Shown piece after piece: positions 1 through 8,907 of a stretch of DNA of 64,000 nt. The position numbers were made by a program, and so were the translations under genes. Origin of the DNA: an uncultured Candidatus Saccharibacteria bacterium (GTDB lineage Bacteria; Patescibacteriota; Saccharimonadia; Saccharimonadales; Saccharimonadaceae); the NCBI GenBank assembly GCA_937989565.1, contig CALKRM010000023.1, positions 1 to 64,000 on the forward strand, in the 5' to 3' direction. The first letter of the stretch is position 1. Every line of letters begins with the position of its first letter. The notes below the pieces were generated by a model. That model saw only the letters and a program-made list of their open reading frames with translations, was not told the DNA's origin and searched no databases.

Positions 1-145
1 CGTTGATTGCGAAATAAATTATCACGGCGAAGGCGACGGTCGCGACAATTGTTATTAGGAAATATTTCGGCAGACCAAGCATTCTGCCGATTCCTAAAAT
101 TGCTGATTTGATGGTTAGTTTGTAGTGCTTATCGTTGTAACTCAT
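1..145 (-). CDS. N-terminal fragment of a membrane protein (runs off the window)
   Basis: Only the first 48 codons are inside the window. The start ATG (145-143) overlaps the TGA of the upstream methyltransferase gene in an ATGA arrangement, which suggests translational coupling. The translation begins MSYNDKHYKLTIKS; about 28 polar, partly basic residues are followed by a hydrophobic stretch (FLITIVATVAFAVIIYFAI) that reads as a transmembrane segment or signal anchor. No family can be recognised from this fragment. Confidence 0.6.
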   Translation of the reverse strand, partial: MSYNDKHYKLTIKSAILGIGRMLGLPKYFLITIVATVAFAVIIYFAIN

Positions 146-1029
146 TGTGGTAGTTGTGCTATAAAGTTTGCCGGTGTGCTATTGCGACATCTCTTTTTTA
201 GTTCATAAATAACTTTTGTTGGCCACGGAATACTATCGATTTTGAAGTATTTTTGTAAATGTGGCAAATAGGCTTCATCGAATTCATTCTGCGACTGTGT
301 TATTTTGTAACCGTGTGGCGCGCAAATCCATTTGTGAATAAGGTGATCCACGATAACGTACGATTCTTTTGATTCGCGTTCAAGTGAATCTAGCCCCCAA
401 ACCGCGTGAAACATGATTTCGTAAATAGTTTGGTTATTTGCCTTGTAGATGTACGGAACGATAGGATTATCATTGTCATCGCAAACGATAGTAGGCATGC
501 TAATCACTGAATTTTTAACAAGCGCTTTGATCCATGTGTAAACTTCATCGTTAACATCCTCAGACGCTACTTCGATAGATGTGACTAGGCTTGACGTCTC
601 GCCGGGACCCCAATCGCGGATGATAATGGTGCCGTCGGGCTTGAGTGCTCTATCTAGCATTGCGAATGTTTTAGTGCGCTCGGGTCGGGATAGATAGCTC
701 ATCAACTCGTGAAATACACTCGACATGTAGATAATGTCGAATTCATCTTCGGCGTTTTCAAGTTGTTCTTTAGTGATGAAATCAATGTTATTTTCTTGAA
801 GTTGAGATTGAACAATTTGTGAAACATCATAGGCTACGTAGTGAGTTCCTGTTTGCGTCACTTGCTTGATGAATTCTGGCGAGAAACCAGAACCAAAATC
901 AAGCAGTTTAACGTTTTCACCAAGATGTTTTGCGATAGCTCTGAATTTGGATGACGCTGTCTGGTTCATCCGCTCTTGATAGGTTTTGTTGGTATGATTT
1001 TCCAAGTGCTCGCTGCAAATTTGGTCCAT
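142..1029 (-). CDS. Class I SAM-dependent methyltransferase
   Basis: A 295-residue protein with a Rossmann-type methyltransferase core. Motif I is LLDFGSGFSPEF (about residues 42-53), an acidic residue follows the second strand (YVAYDVSQ), and there is a motif-IV-like stretch FDIIYMSSVFHEL and a post-motif ALKPDGTIIIRDWGPGE. The substrate cannot be told from sequence. The start at 1029 is preferred over the longer frame because a TATAAT box (1036-1041 on this strand) ends exactly 6 nt upstream, giving a predicted leaderless mRNA; that box lies inside the last codons of clpB. It is followed by the membrane gene with an ATGA overlap, so the two probably form one unit. Confidence 0.75.
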   Translation of the reverse strand: MDQICSEHLENHTNKTYQERMNQTASSKFRAIAKHLGENVKLLDFGSGFSPEFIKQVTQTGTHYVAYDVSQIVQSQLQENNIDFITKEQLENAEDEFDIIYMSSVFHELMSYLSRPERTKTFAMLDRALKPDGTIIIRDWGPGETSSLVTSIEVASEDVNDEVYTWIKALVKNSVISMPTIVCDDNDNPIVPYIYKANNQTIYEIMFHAVWGLDSLERESKESYVIVDHLIHKWICAPHGYKITQSQNEFDEAYLPHLQKYFKIDSIPWPTKVIYELKKRCRNSTPANFIAQLPQ

Positions 1030-1036
1030 GTATCTA

Positions 1037-3184
1037 TTATACGATATTCGTAAAGGCAATTCGATCATCCACGGCGGCAACTTTTACTGTATCACCGTCG
1101 TGAATTCGTCCGTCAATTAGTTCGAGCGCCAAAGGATCAAGCACGCGTTTTTGAATCAAACGCTTAAGTGGCCGAGCGCCGAAACTTGGGTCGTAGCCGT
1201 CTCGCGCCAACATATCACGAACGCTATCGTCAAAATTCAGCGTTATGTCGCGGCTATCCTTAACTTGGCGAACAACTTTTTCTAATTGCACATCAACAAT
1301 TGCGCGCATCGATTCAGGGTGAATGCGATCAAAAATCACGATGTCGTCAATTCGGTTTAAGAATTCTGGACGGAAATGACCACGAAGCGTTTCTAAAATT
1401 TGATTATCGAGAGAGCTAATGTCGTCGCCCGTGTAATCCATAATCATTTGCGATCCGACGTTGCTGGTCATGATTATAATGGTGTTGCTAAAGTCAATCG
1501 TTCGTCCTTGTCCGTCCGTCAATCGACCGTCGTCCAAAACTTGCAATAGTACGTTAAACACGTCGGGATGTGCTTTTTCGATTTCGTCAAACAAAACCAC
1601 GCTATAAGGGCGTCGCCTAACAGCTTCCGTCAATTGACCGCCTTGATCGTAACCGACATATCCTGGAGGCGAACCGATCAATCTGGCTACGGCGTGACGT
1701 TCCATATATTCACTCATGTCAATTCGAATCATGGCGTGCTCGTCGTCGAATAATTCACGGCATAAACTGCGCGCGACTTCTGTTTTTCCCACGCCAGTAG
1801 GGCCGAGGAATAGGAATGATCCAATCGGTCGATTAACGTCGCCGAGTCCAGCGCGTGACCTACGGATGGCGCTTGCTACGGCTGCCACGGCGCGATCTTG
1901 CCCGATGACTTGGCGGCTGATCGATTCTTCTAATTTGGTCAATTTGCTAGATTCGCTTTCCATCAATCGCTCCACTGGAATTCCAGTCCAGCGCGCCACC
2001 ACGCCGGCGATATCGTCAGGCGTAACTTCTTCGCGGAGTAATCGGTCGTGAGTTGGAATTGCTGCTAGTTCCTCGCGGGCGCTTGCTAATTTTTTCTCCA
2101 GCTCCGGCAAATCGCCATACTTAATGCGGCTGGCGGTGGCGAGGTCTGCATCGCGTTCAGCAATTTCTAATTGTGAGCGCAGATTGTCCATTTTTTCGGT
2201 AGTCGTGTTGACGGTTTGCAAAATGTCTTTTTCGTGTTGCCATTTTTTATCAATCATATCGGCTTTTGTGCGAATCTCGGCAATTTGCTCCTTGATCTCA
2301 TTTTTGCGAATATTGGCGTGTTCGGATTTGTCTTTTTTCAGCGCCGCTTCCTCGATTTCCAATTGCAAGCGTCTATTATTCAATCGATCCAGCGCAATTG
2401 GCACACTTTCTAACTGCATTTTAAGTGAGCTGGTCGCTTCGTCAAGCAAGTCGACTGCTTTGTCTGGCAAGAATCGGTCGGGCAAATATCTGGTGGACAA
2501 TCTGGCGGCTGCCACGATTGCGTCATCAGCGATTTTTACTCCGTGATGAATTTCGTATTTTTCCTTCAATCCGCGCAAAATGGCGACAGTGTCGTCAAAA
2601 CTTGGTTCGCCAACGTAAACTGGCTGAAACCTTCGTTCTAAGGCGGCATCTTTTTCGACGTATTGACGATATTCAGCAAGCGTCGTCGCGCCAATCATGT
2701 GTAATTTTCCGCGAGCCAGCGCTGGCTTTAACATATTGCCCGCGTCCATGCTGCCTTCGCTTTTTCCAGCGCCAACCATGGTGTGAATTTCATCGACAAA
2801 AAGAATAATCTCACCAGCTGCGTCTTCTACTTCTTTCAGAACGGCTTTCAGTCGATCCTCAAATTGTCCGCGGAAACTAGCACCCGCCAGAAGACTAGAA
2901 ATTTCCAGAGAAATTAGCCGCTTGTCCTTTAGTGAAGCGGGAACGTTGCCTTTGACAATTCGCTGTGCTAACGCCTCAACAATTGCGGTTTTACCAACTC
3001 CCGGCTCACCGATGAGGACGGGATTGTTTTTAGTGCGGCGACTCAAAATCTGCATAGTGCGTCGAATTTCTTCATCTCGACCGATCACCGGATCGAGTTT
3101 GCCTTCTCGCGCTAGTGCCGTTATATCTGTACCAAATTTTTCGAGTGGTTTAGTTGTTTCTTCTTGATTCATGTTTGGTGGCAT
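1037..3184 (-). CDS. clpB: ClpB-type disaggregase lacking the N-terminal domain
   Basis: A 715-residue Hsp100 ATPase that works with DnaK, DnaJ and GrpE to dissolve protein aggregates in the cytoplasm. NBD1 has Walker A GEPGVGKT (59-66) and Walker [11 protein letters not shown] coiled-coil middle domain follows (about 290-420, rich in K/E/L), which marks ClpB rather than ClpA. NBD2 has GPTGVGKT and [14 protein letters not shown]. Usual bacterial ClpB is about 860 residues; the roughly 140-residue N-domain is absent and translation starts nearly at NBD1. The start ATG 3184 has an AGGAGG box 5 nt upstream (3190-3195). The upstream region carries a CIRCE operator and a consensus-spaced promoter, so it is probably repressed by the HrcA encoded at 49.4 kb. 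Confidence 0.93.
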   Translation of the reverse strand: MPPNMNQEETTKPLEKFGTDITALAREGKLDPVIGRDEEIRRTMQILSRRTKNNPVLIGEPGVGKTAIVEALAQRIVKGNVPASLKDKRLISLEISSLLAGASFRGQFEDRLKAVLKEVEDAAGEIILFVDEIHTMVGAGKSEGSMDAGNMLKPALARGKLHMIGATTLAEYRQYVEKDAALERRFQPVYVGEPSFDDTVAILRGLKEKYEIHHGVKIADDAIVAAARLSTRYLPDRFLPDKAVDLLDEATSSLKMQLESVPIALDRLNNRRLQLEIEEAALKKDKSEHANIRKNEIKEQIAEIRTKADMIDKKWQHEKDILQTVNTTTEKMDNLRSQLEIAERDADLATASRIKYGDLPELEKKLASAREELAAIPTHDRLLREEVTPDDIAGVVARWTGIPVERLMESESSKLTKLEESISRQVIGQDRAVAAVASAIRRSRAGLGDVNRPIGSFLFLGPTGVGKTEVARSLCRELFDDEHAMIRIDMSEYMERHAVARLIGSPPGYVGYDQGGQLTEAVRRRPYSVVLFDEIEKAHPDVFNVLLQVLDDGRLTDGQGRTIDFSNTIIIMTSNVGSQMIMDYTGDDISSLDNQILETLRGHFRPEFLNRIDDIVIFDRIHPESMRAIVDVQLEKVVRQVKDSRDITLNFDDSVRDMLARDGYDPSFGARPLKRLIQKRVLDPLALELIDGRIHDGDTVKVAAVDDRIAFTNIV

Positions 3185-3260
3185 AAAATCCTCCTTTTGG
3201 TTTTTAGTCCTAATTTGTTGCGTCCCGGCAAAAGACAGAATGGTGAAATTTGATATAGTT

Positions 3261-3289
3261 ATCATAACAAATTAGCACTCTCAGTGCAA
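3261..3289 (-). promoter_or_regulatory. clpB sigma70-type promoter
   Basis: On the minus strand TTGCAC (3284-3289) is followed after 17 nt by TATGAT (3261-3266). The -35 lies within the CIRCE spacer, so HrcA binding would block RNA polymerase directly. The same geometry recurs at hrcA, dnaK and dnaJ. Confidence 0.85.
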
Positions 3290-3298
3290 GAGTGCCAA
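3272..3298 (-). promoter_or_regulatory. CIRCE operator of clpB
   Basis: Inverted repeat TTGGCACTC-N9-GAGTGCTAA read on the minus strand, the canonical HrcA-binding CIRCE element. The 9-nt spacer contains TTGCAC (3284-3289), which serves as the -35 box of the clpB promoter. Confidence 0.95.
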
Positions 3299-3334
3299 CT
3301 AAAATAAATAGGCTTTTTGTAGTATAATAAGTGT

Positions 3335-4348
3335 ATGAATATTCTTGTCACTGGTGGCGCTGGATATATCGGCAGTCACACTATCATCGAATTATTATCG
3401 TCAAATCATAACGTAGTGGTGGTCGATAATTTATCAAACTCATCCGTCGAGAGTCTGAGGCGAGTTGAAGAAATCACCGGTCAATCAATACCGTTTCATA
3501 AATTTGATTTATGCGATCATCAGCGACTATCAGAATTGTTTAAGTCTGAGAAAATTGACGCCGTGATTCACTTTGCTGGATTGAAGGCAGTTGGTGAATC
3601 GGTTGAAAAGGCGCTTCTTTACTATAAAAATAATCTCGAAAGCACGTTGGTTTTGTTTGATGTGATGCAAGAATTTGGCGTGAAGAAATTGGTGTTTTCT
3701 AGCTCGGCAACAGTTTACGGCGACCCAGCTCGATTGCCAATTACCGAAGATATGCCGTTGTCTGCCACGAATCCATACGGTCAAACGAAGTTGATGATTG
3801 AGCAAATGCTTCGCGACATTTCTGCGACGAATCAAGATTGGCAATTTACATCTCTACGCTATTTTAATCCGGTTGGCGCACATCCGAGCGGCCGTATCGG
3901 GGAAGATCCTTCGGGAATTCCAAATAATCTTCTGCCGTTTGTGTCACAAGTTGCTGTTGGTAAGCGAGAGTATTTGAGCGTTTTTGGTGACGATTATGAC
4001 ACTCCAGATGGAACTGGCGTGCGCGATTATATTCACGTGGTTGATTTGGCAAAGGCGCACGTGGCAGCTCTGGAGAATTTAGGCCGACCGAACGAGTATA
4101 AAGTCTATAATATCGGCACCGGTCGTGGCACTTCAGTTTTGGAATTAGTGAAGGCGTTTGAGAAAGCGTCTGGTCGCGATATTCCGTATCAAGTTACGCC
4201 ACGTCGAGCAGGTGACATCGCGGCGTGCTATGCAGACCCAGGATTGGCAGAAAAAGAATTAGGTTGGCGAGCAGAATTGACGATTGAAGATGCTTGCCGC
4301 GACGCTTGGAATTGGCAGAGCAATAATCCAAATGGCTACAATGGCTAA
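3335..4348 (+). CDS. galE: UDP-glucose 4-epimerase
   Basis: A 337-residue short-chain dehydrogenase-type epimerase interconverting UDP-glucose and UDP-galactose for envelope polysaccharide. It has the NAD-binding GGAGYIGSH at residues 7-15, the catalytic Ser region SSSATVYG and the YxxxK pair in NPYGQTK. Length matches GalE (about 338). TATAAT at 3323-3328 ends 6 nt before the ATG and there is no Shine-Dalgarno sequence, so a leaderless transcript is predicted. The gene converges on and overlaps the next minus-strand gene by 4 nt at the stop codons. It is divergent from the clpB promoter. Confidence 0.95.
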   Translation: MNILVTGGAGYIGSHTIIELLSSNHNVVVVDNLSNSSVESLRRVEEITGQSIPFHKFDLCDHQRLSELFKSEKIDAVIHFAGLKAVGESVEKALLYYKNNLESTLVLFDVMQEFGVKKLVFSSSATVYGDPARLPITEDMPLSATNPYGQTKLMIEQMLRDISATNQDWQFTSLRYFNPVGAHPSGRIGEDPSGIPNNLLPFVSQVAVGKREYLSVFGDDYDTPDGTGVRDYIHVVDLAKAHVAALENLGRPNEYKVYNIGTGRGTSVLELVKAFEKASGRDIPYQVTPRRAGDIAACYADPGLAEKELGWRAELTIEDACRDAWNWQSNNPNGYNG

Positions 4349-5913
4349 TTGCCAGATTTGGTGAAAATCTTATTTTCGTAATAAGCGGAACGTTTGGAAA
4401 GTTCTGAATTTAAATTTTCAATTCCGCCGTATTGTTCGACTAAGGTTTTCTTTCCGGAAAATAAGTTTGTGCCCAGACCTAATCGGTCGCCGTCAATTTT
4501 AACTCCTAGCGCCGCCAAAGTTGACGGATACATATCGAATGTCGTGAATTGACGGTTCTTTGAATGGCTAGTCGAAATAGCTGGATTTATAAACGTGTTG
4601 TAGATGGTTCGCTGATAATTAGTTCCGCCAATTTTTTCGTCGTAGTATGAAGTCTGCATTCCTAAATGGTCGCCAGAAATGACAATTGTGGTATTTTCAT
4701 AAAATGGCTGAGATTTAACCCAATTGACGAATGCGGCGACCTGTTTTGAGGAGCAAGCGTGGACATTGTCGTATTGATTGCTGAAGGTTTTGGCGCAGGT
4801 TTCGTCCAAATAGCCATCGGTAAAATGCGTGTCAGCGGTCAATAATTGCAAGTTGAATGGCTTGTCTGACGCCGCCAAGCGCGAGGCTTCTTCGCGGGCA
4901 AATTGGAATAATTTTTTATCTTCATAGCCCCACCAGACCTTGTAATCTTCGGAGATTTTTCCGTGTTTTTTGGCGTAATTGTAATCCTCAATATTGAAGT
5001 TGCCGTGTTGAGTTAGTAATTTATCGCGCCCGCCAAAACTTGCTTCAGAACCCATAACAAATGTTTGATTATAACCTTGTTTTTCTAAAATCTCACCAAG
5101 ACTATAAGCACCTGGCAAGAACTTTTTAAACTCGCCCAGGGCGTTATGGTCGCGCCCACCAACCAAGTTTTCTTTCAGCGGGACGCCAGCGGATTGCGCA
5201 GCCATTCCTGCCACAGTCCAGCCAGTGTTTGTTGCAGGTAAAGCGCCGCCGACACCGGATGCTTTGTTTGAGAAGGAGGTATTTTTTAATGCCAATTCTT
5301 CCAACTCTGGAATGATGGAGGTTTCGGAACTGCCGCCATTAGCCTTTGACGCCAAAGTGTTTTCCATTGACTCTAAATAGATGTATATTAAGTTGCGTTT
5401 TTTCTCTGGGAAAGTCAATTTGGCGGTTTTTGGGTTGACATAATTTTCTTCGTATAATTTGGTCGATTGGGTCAGGGCGTAAATATAGTTAGGGATGCCG
5501 AAACTTTGAATCAGAAGGACAATTGCAATTAAAAACATACTCAGCGAGTAAATTGCTTGATTTCGTAATCTCAAAAACGGCAGGGTAAATTTTCGTGATG
5601 ATTTGATTTTTTTCAAGCAAAAGGCGATTATGCGATTGATAAAAGAGATCGATTTGTCGAATATTGGGATTAATAAAGTGCCGAATAATAGGAGAACTAG
5701 CGGAAGATTTTGCAGGACAGCCGACCATAAATTGTCAGATTTGCCACCAGCTAATCCGTTGACGAAATAAAAAATTATCTCGTCGATTTGTGAATCTTTA
5801 AAGACGATGTATTTATAGCGCGCCGCAATTAAGCAAAATGCCGCCAAAAAAAGCAGGATGATTGATATTGATTTAATCCAGAAACGTTTGGTAAATTTAA
5901 TTTTTCTCACCAT
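4345..5913 (-). CDS. LTA-synthase-like membrane sulfatase/phosphoglycerol transferase
   Basis: A 522-residue protein: about three N-terminal membrane spans (first near 15-37, last near 120-140) followed by a large extracytoplasmic alkaline-phosphatase/sulfatase-fold domain. YIYLESMENT holds the metal-binding Glu, NTGWTVAGMAAQSAGVPL matches the catalytic-Thr region of the OpgB/LtaS family, and TIVISGDHLGM and LLTADTHFTDG supply metal ligands. Family members transfer glycerophosphate from phosphatidylglycerol to glycans or lipoteichoic acid. The start may be GTG 5910 instead of ATG 5913: a minus-strand TATAAT (5917-5922) ends exactly 6 nt before GTG 5910. Acceptor unknown. Confidence 0.85.
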   Translation of the reverse strand: MVRKIKFTKRFWIKSISIILLFLAAFCLIAARYKYIVFKDSQIDEIIFYFVNGLAGGKSDNLWSAVLQNLPLVLLLFGTLLIPIFDKSISFINRIIAFCLKKIKSSRKFTLPFLRLRNQAIYSLSMFLIAIVLLIQSFGIPNYIYALTQSTKLYEENYVNPKTAKLTFPEKKRNLIYIYLESMENTLASKANGGSSETSIIPELEELALKNTSFSNKASGVGGALPATNTGWTVAGMAAQSAGVPLKENLVGGRDHNALGEFKKFLPGAYSLGEILEKQGYNQTFVMGSEASFGGRDKLLTQHGNFNIEDYNYAKKHGKISEDYKVWWGYEDKKLFQFAREEASRLAASDKPFNLQLLTADTHFTDGYLDETCAKTFSNQYDNVHACSSKQVAAFVNWVKSQPFYENTTIVISGDHLGMQTSYYDEKIGGTNYQRTIYNTFINPAISTSHSKNRQFTTFDMYPSTLAALGVKIDGDRLGLGTNLFSGKKTLVEQYGGIENLNSELSKRSAYYENKIFTKSGN

Positions 5914-5916
5914 TCT

Positions 5917-5956
5917 ATTATATCACTTACGTTTTTTGCGGATGAAGGGGTATAAT
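5917..5956. promoter_or_regulatory. Divergent leaderless promoters
   Basis: Two -10 boxes back to back: TATAAT on the minus strand (5917-5922) for the LTA-synthase-like gene and TATAAT on the plus strand (5951-5956) for the amino-acid binding protein. Each ends 6 nt before a start codon (GTG 5910 and ATG 5963). Neither gene has a clear Shine-Dalgarno sequence. Confidence 0.7.
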
Positions 5957-5962
5957 AAAAGC

Positions 5963-6754
5963 ATGAGCAAGAATAAGACGCGCACATTCGGAATTAGTTG
6001 GTGGATTGGGCTGGTTTTATTTGCGGGGATGATTTGTTTGATGTTGGGCGATATTTTACATCGAGATGGCGTAATTGGCTCAAAAACTGATGTTCTGGTG
6101 ATGGGCACGAATGCTGGATTTAAGCCGTTTGAATATATTGATAATAATCAAGTGGTTGGCTTTGACGTTGATCTGGCGAGGGAAATTGCTAAAAGCTTGG
6201 GCAAAGATTTGAAGGTCGAAGATATGTCGTTTGACGGGCTACTTCCGGCGCTGGATAGTGGACAGATTGATATGGTGGCGGCTGGAATGACAGTGACGCC
6301 TGAGCGAGAAAAAAATGCGCTGTTTTCAGATTCGTATTATTCGGCGTCACAGAGAATAATTGTTAAAAAGGGTAGTCCGATTCGTAATAAATATCAATTG
6401 CCAGGGCGAAAAATTGGCGTACAGCTGGGTACGACTGGCGATACCTTGGCGTCTAAGATTGCTGGCGCATCAGTTACACAATTCCAAACCGCGCCGAGTG
6501 TTTTGCAGGAATTAAGTTCGGGAAAAATTGAAGCGGTCATTCTGGACGACGCTCCCGCAAAGCAGTATTCGGCTGGATTTTCTGACTTAGAAATCTTACC
6601 GGGCGCGCTCAGCGATGAAAGTTATGCGATTGCTATTAAAAAGGACAATAAAGATCTCTTGGAAAAGGTCAATAAAGAAATTGCCAAGATGAAAAAAGAT
6701 GGCCGTTATGAAAAGCTGATCCGCAAATATTTTGGCGAGGAGGCTAAGTCGTGA
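5963..6754 (+). CDS. Amino-acid ABC transporter, substrate-binding protein
   Basis: A 263-residue type-II periplasmic binding protein (PAAT family). A hydrophobic N-terminal anchor (about residues 12-32, ISWWIGLVLFAGMICLML) is followed by VMGTNAGFKPFEYIDNNQVV, VGFDVDLAREIAKSL, and MVAAGMTVTPEREKNALFS, all hallmarks of polar amino-acid binding proteins. No lipobox Cys is evident, so it is probably anchored by the N-terminal helix. Start ATG 5963 lies 6 nt after TATAAT. First gene of a three-gene importer operon; substrate specificity (arginine, lysine, glutamine and so on) cannot be fixed, but arginine would feed the arc operon downstream. Confidence 0.9.
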   Translation: MSKNKTRTFGISWWIGLVLFAGMICLMLGDILHRDGVIGSKTDVLVMGTNAGFKPFEYIDNNQVVGFDVDLAREIAKSLGKDLKVEDMSFDGLLPALDSGQIDMVAAGMTVTPEREKNALFSDSYYSASQRIIVKKGSPIRNKYQLPGRKIGVQLGTTGDTLASKIAGASVTQFQTAPSVLQELSSGKIEAVILDDAPAKQYSAGFSDLEILPGALSDESYAIAIKKDNKDLLEKVNKEIAKMKKDGRYEKLIRKYFGEEAKS

Positions 6755-7461
6755 ATTTTTGGGAAGTGATTTTTGGTGGCGGTCGATGGCTATTTTTATG
6801 GCATGGATTAGAGGTGACACTGGTTTTGACTGTGTTGTCGCTGATTTTAGGATCGGCAATTGGTGTGCTTGTCGCCCTGATGCGCACGTCGAATTTACGA
6901 CCATTTGGCAGGATGAAAACAAGCAGACTCGCGAACTTTAATCCGCTGGCTAGTCTGGGAAAAATTTATGTCGATATCATTCGCGGCACGCCACTTTTGG
7001 TTCAACTATTGATTATGTATTACGTCGTTTTTGGGTCGTATCAATTTATGCCGAAGATTTTTGTGGCGGCGGTGGCGTTCGGGATAAATAGCGGAGCGTA
7101 CATCGCTGAGATTATTCGTGGTGGAATTCAGAGTATTGATAAGGGGCAAATGGAAGCAGCTCGGTCTTTGGGCTTGAGTAATTGGCAGGCAATGCGGCTA
7201 GTTATTTTGCCGCAAGCAATGAGAAATTCGTTGCCGGCGTTGATTAGTGAATTTATCGCGCTATTAAAGGAAACTTCGGTTGTTGGTTGGATTGGCCTGA
7301 ATGATATTATGCGTGGCGCGGACAATATTCGTTTTCAAACGGCGACAGCTTTTCAATCGCTATTTGCCGCTGCGGCGATGTACTTAATTTTGACGGCGAT
7401 TTTTACGCGAGTAATGGCGCGAGTAGAAAGGAAATTGAAGCATGACGATGATCAGCGTTAA
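6751..7461 (+). CDS. Amino-acid ABC transporter, permease
   Basis: A 236-residue His/Glu/Gln/Arg-type inner-membrane permease with about five spans. The EAA-loop reads [20 protein letters not shown], and [14 protein letters not shown] is typical of the family. It starts with GTG in a GTGA overlap with the binding-protein stop, and its 3' end overlaps the ATPase gene by 20 nt, so the three genes are co-transcribed and coupled. Confidence 0.92.
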   Translation: MNFWEVIFGGGRWLFLWHGLEVTLVLTVLSLILGSAIGVLVALMRTSNLRPFGRMKTSRLANFNPLASLGKIYVDIIRGTPLLVQLLIMYYVVFGSYQFMPKIFVAAVAFGINSGAYIAEIIRGGIQSIDKGQMEAARSLGLSNWQAMRLVILPQAMRNSLPALISEFIALLKETSVVGWIGLNDIMRGADNIRFQTATAFQSLFAAAAMYLILTAIFTRVMARVERKLKHDDDQR

Positions 7462-8164
7462 AAACTTGAAAAAAACGTTCGGTACGAATCGAGTTCTTCG
7501 CGATATTGACGTGGAAATTGAAGAGGGTGAGATTGTCGTGGTGGTTGGCTCGTCTGGTTCTGGCAAGTCGACGTTCTTGCGTTGTCTGAACTTGCTGGAG
7601 GAGCCGACTTCAGGCGAGATTATCGTCGATGGAATAAAAATCACTGATCCACACGTAAATCTAAATGCTTTACGTCAGAATATTGGCATGGTTTTTCAGC
7701 AATTTAATCTGTTTCCGAATTTGAGTGTGATTGAAAATATTAAATTAGCTCCGAAAAAGCTGCGTAAATTTTCAGATCAAAAAGCGACAAAATTGGCGCG
7801 AAGTTTATTGGACGATGTTGGATTGTTGGATAAAGCGGACGCTTCGCCGAATAGTTTGTCTGGCGGTCAAAAACAGCGAGTGGCAATTGCGCGAGCGCTA
7901 GCGATGGAGCCGAAAATCATGCTTTTTGATGAGCCGACTTCAGCGCTAGACCCAGAGATGATTGGCGAAGTTTTGGACGTGATTAGAAAAGTCGCCAAAA
8001 AGGGAATGACGATGGTGATCGTGACACACGAGATGAAATTTGCCCGCGAAGTCGGGACTAGGATGATTTTCTTAGACAAGGGCGAAATTATCGAAAATGG
8101 AACGCCTGAGCAAGTTATGGATCACCCGAAAACCGAGCGCGCTAAAAAATTCTTCGCCAAATAG
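7442..8164 (+). CDS. Amino-acid ABC transporter, ATP-binding protein
   Basis: A 240-residue ATPase of the GlnQ/ArtP type. It has Walker [11 protein letters not shown]-loop [11 protein letters not shown], signature [15 protein letters not shown], Walker [15 protein letters not shown] and the H-loop VTHEMKFA. All catalytic elements are intact. AAGGAA lies 7-8 nt before ATG 7442; an alternative in-frame ATG is at 7448. Third gene of the importer operon. Confidence 0.95.
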   Translation: MTMISVKNLKKTFGTNRVLRDIDVEIEEGEIVVVVGSSGSGKSTFLRCLNLLEEPTSGEIIVDGIKITDPHVNLNALRQNIGMVFQQFNLFPNLSVIENIKLAPKKLRKFSDQKATKLARSLLDDVGLLDKADASPNSLSGGQKQRVAIARALAMEPKIMLFDEPTSALDPEMIGEVLDVIRKVAKKGMTMVIVTHEMKFAREVGTRMIFLDKGEIIENGTPEQVMDHPKTERAKKFFAK

Positions 8165-8178
8165 TCTAAGCAGCCCAG

Positions 8179-8646
8179 CTATAATTCGCTTAGAACTGGA
8201 ACTTCTGTCAATTTGTTAACCAGCTGGTCCAGGTTAACTTCCGTCAGATAACTCGGTAAAATTCGCGTCGTTTTCGGATCAACAAAGCCGCACTTGGCTA
8301 CTTCCTCGACACCGTGAGAAGTTTTTTCTAAGTCAATGTTTTGATAATCTTGCCAGTTGGTAATGAGGAAGAAAAATTCCAATTGCTCGTTCGGGCCATG
8401 TGCTGATTGTTCGCCTGATTCGGCGAATTGTTGTATAAATAACAACTTACCGATTTCTGGCTCAACACCTGTTTCTTCAATCATTTCTCGACGCAAGCCG
8501 TCCAGCAAGCTTTCACCCATTTCCAAGCCGCCGCCCGGCGTACACCAAAAATTACGCCCTTTGCCATTATTGGCGGTCAATTGTTGGCAGAAAATTTCGC
8601 CCTTGTTGTTGATAATAATTCCGCGTACGTTTACTCTTCGTCGCAT
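8179..8646 (-). CDS. NUDIX hydrolase
   Basis: A 155-residue protein with an intact NUDIX box (GGLEMGESLLDGLRREMIEE then TGV), which binds Mg2+ and hydrolyses nucleoside diphosphate-X substrates. The start ATG 8646 is chosen because AGGAGG (8651-8656) lies 4 nt upstream; a longer frame lacks a ribosome-binding site. The substrate is unknown; housecleaning of oxidised or non-canonical nucleotides is the usual role. Confidence 0.88.
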   Translation of the reverse strand: MRRRVNVRGIIINNKGEIFCQQLTANNGKGRNFWCTPGGGLEMGESLLDGLRREMIEETGVEPEIGKLLFIQQFAESGEQSAHGPNEQLEFFFLITNWQDYQNIDLEKTSHGVEEVAKCGFVDPKTTRILPSYLTEVNLDQLVNKLTEVPVLSEL

Positions 8647-8711
8647 AAAACCTCCTTTGATTGCTAATAGCCAGAGGTTCAATTAAGCTGAACGTACGCC
8701 CAATAATTTCA

Positions 8712-8788
8712 TGGTCGGGGTGACTGGATTTGAACCAGCGACCTCACCGTCCCGAACGGTGCGCGCTACCGAGCTGCGCCACACCCCG
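8712..8788 (-). tRNA. tRNA-Pro (CGG)
   Basis: A 77-nt cloverleaf with a 7-bp acceptor CGGGGTG/CACCCCG, D-arm with AGCTCGGTAGC, anticodon stem CACCG/CGGTG enclosing TTCGGGA (anticodon CGG), T-arm with GGTTCAAATCC, discriminator A and an encoded CCA. Confidence 0.95.
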
Positions 8789-8869
8789 ACGCTAAAAAAC
8801 AGTATAAAACTAACAGATATTTTTGTCCAATTGTAATTGTTAAAATGGAATCGACTAGTCCTAAAATGA

Positions 8870-8875
8870 TATAAT
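8870..8875 (+). promoter_or_regulatory. Promoter of the ABC exporter operon
   Basis: TGA-TATAAT forms an extended -10 box about 32 nt before ATG 8908. Unlike most leading genes here, this one has a leader with an AAAGGA ribosome-binding site. Confidence 0.5.
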
Positions 8876-8907
8876 ATAAGGTGGACTTAGAGCGTAAAGG
8901 ACTATAA

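Noticed and set aside
1568..3167. Several plus-strand ORFs opposite clpB
   Set aside because: Shadow frames of a highly conserved gene; no ribosome-binding sites or family patterns.
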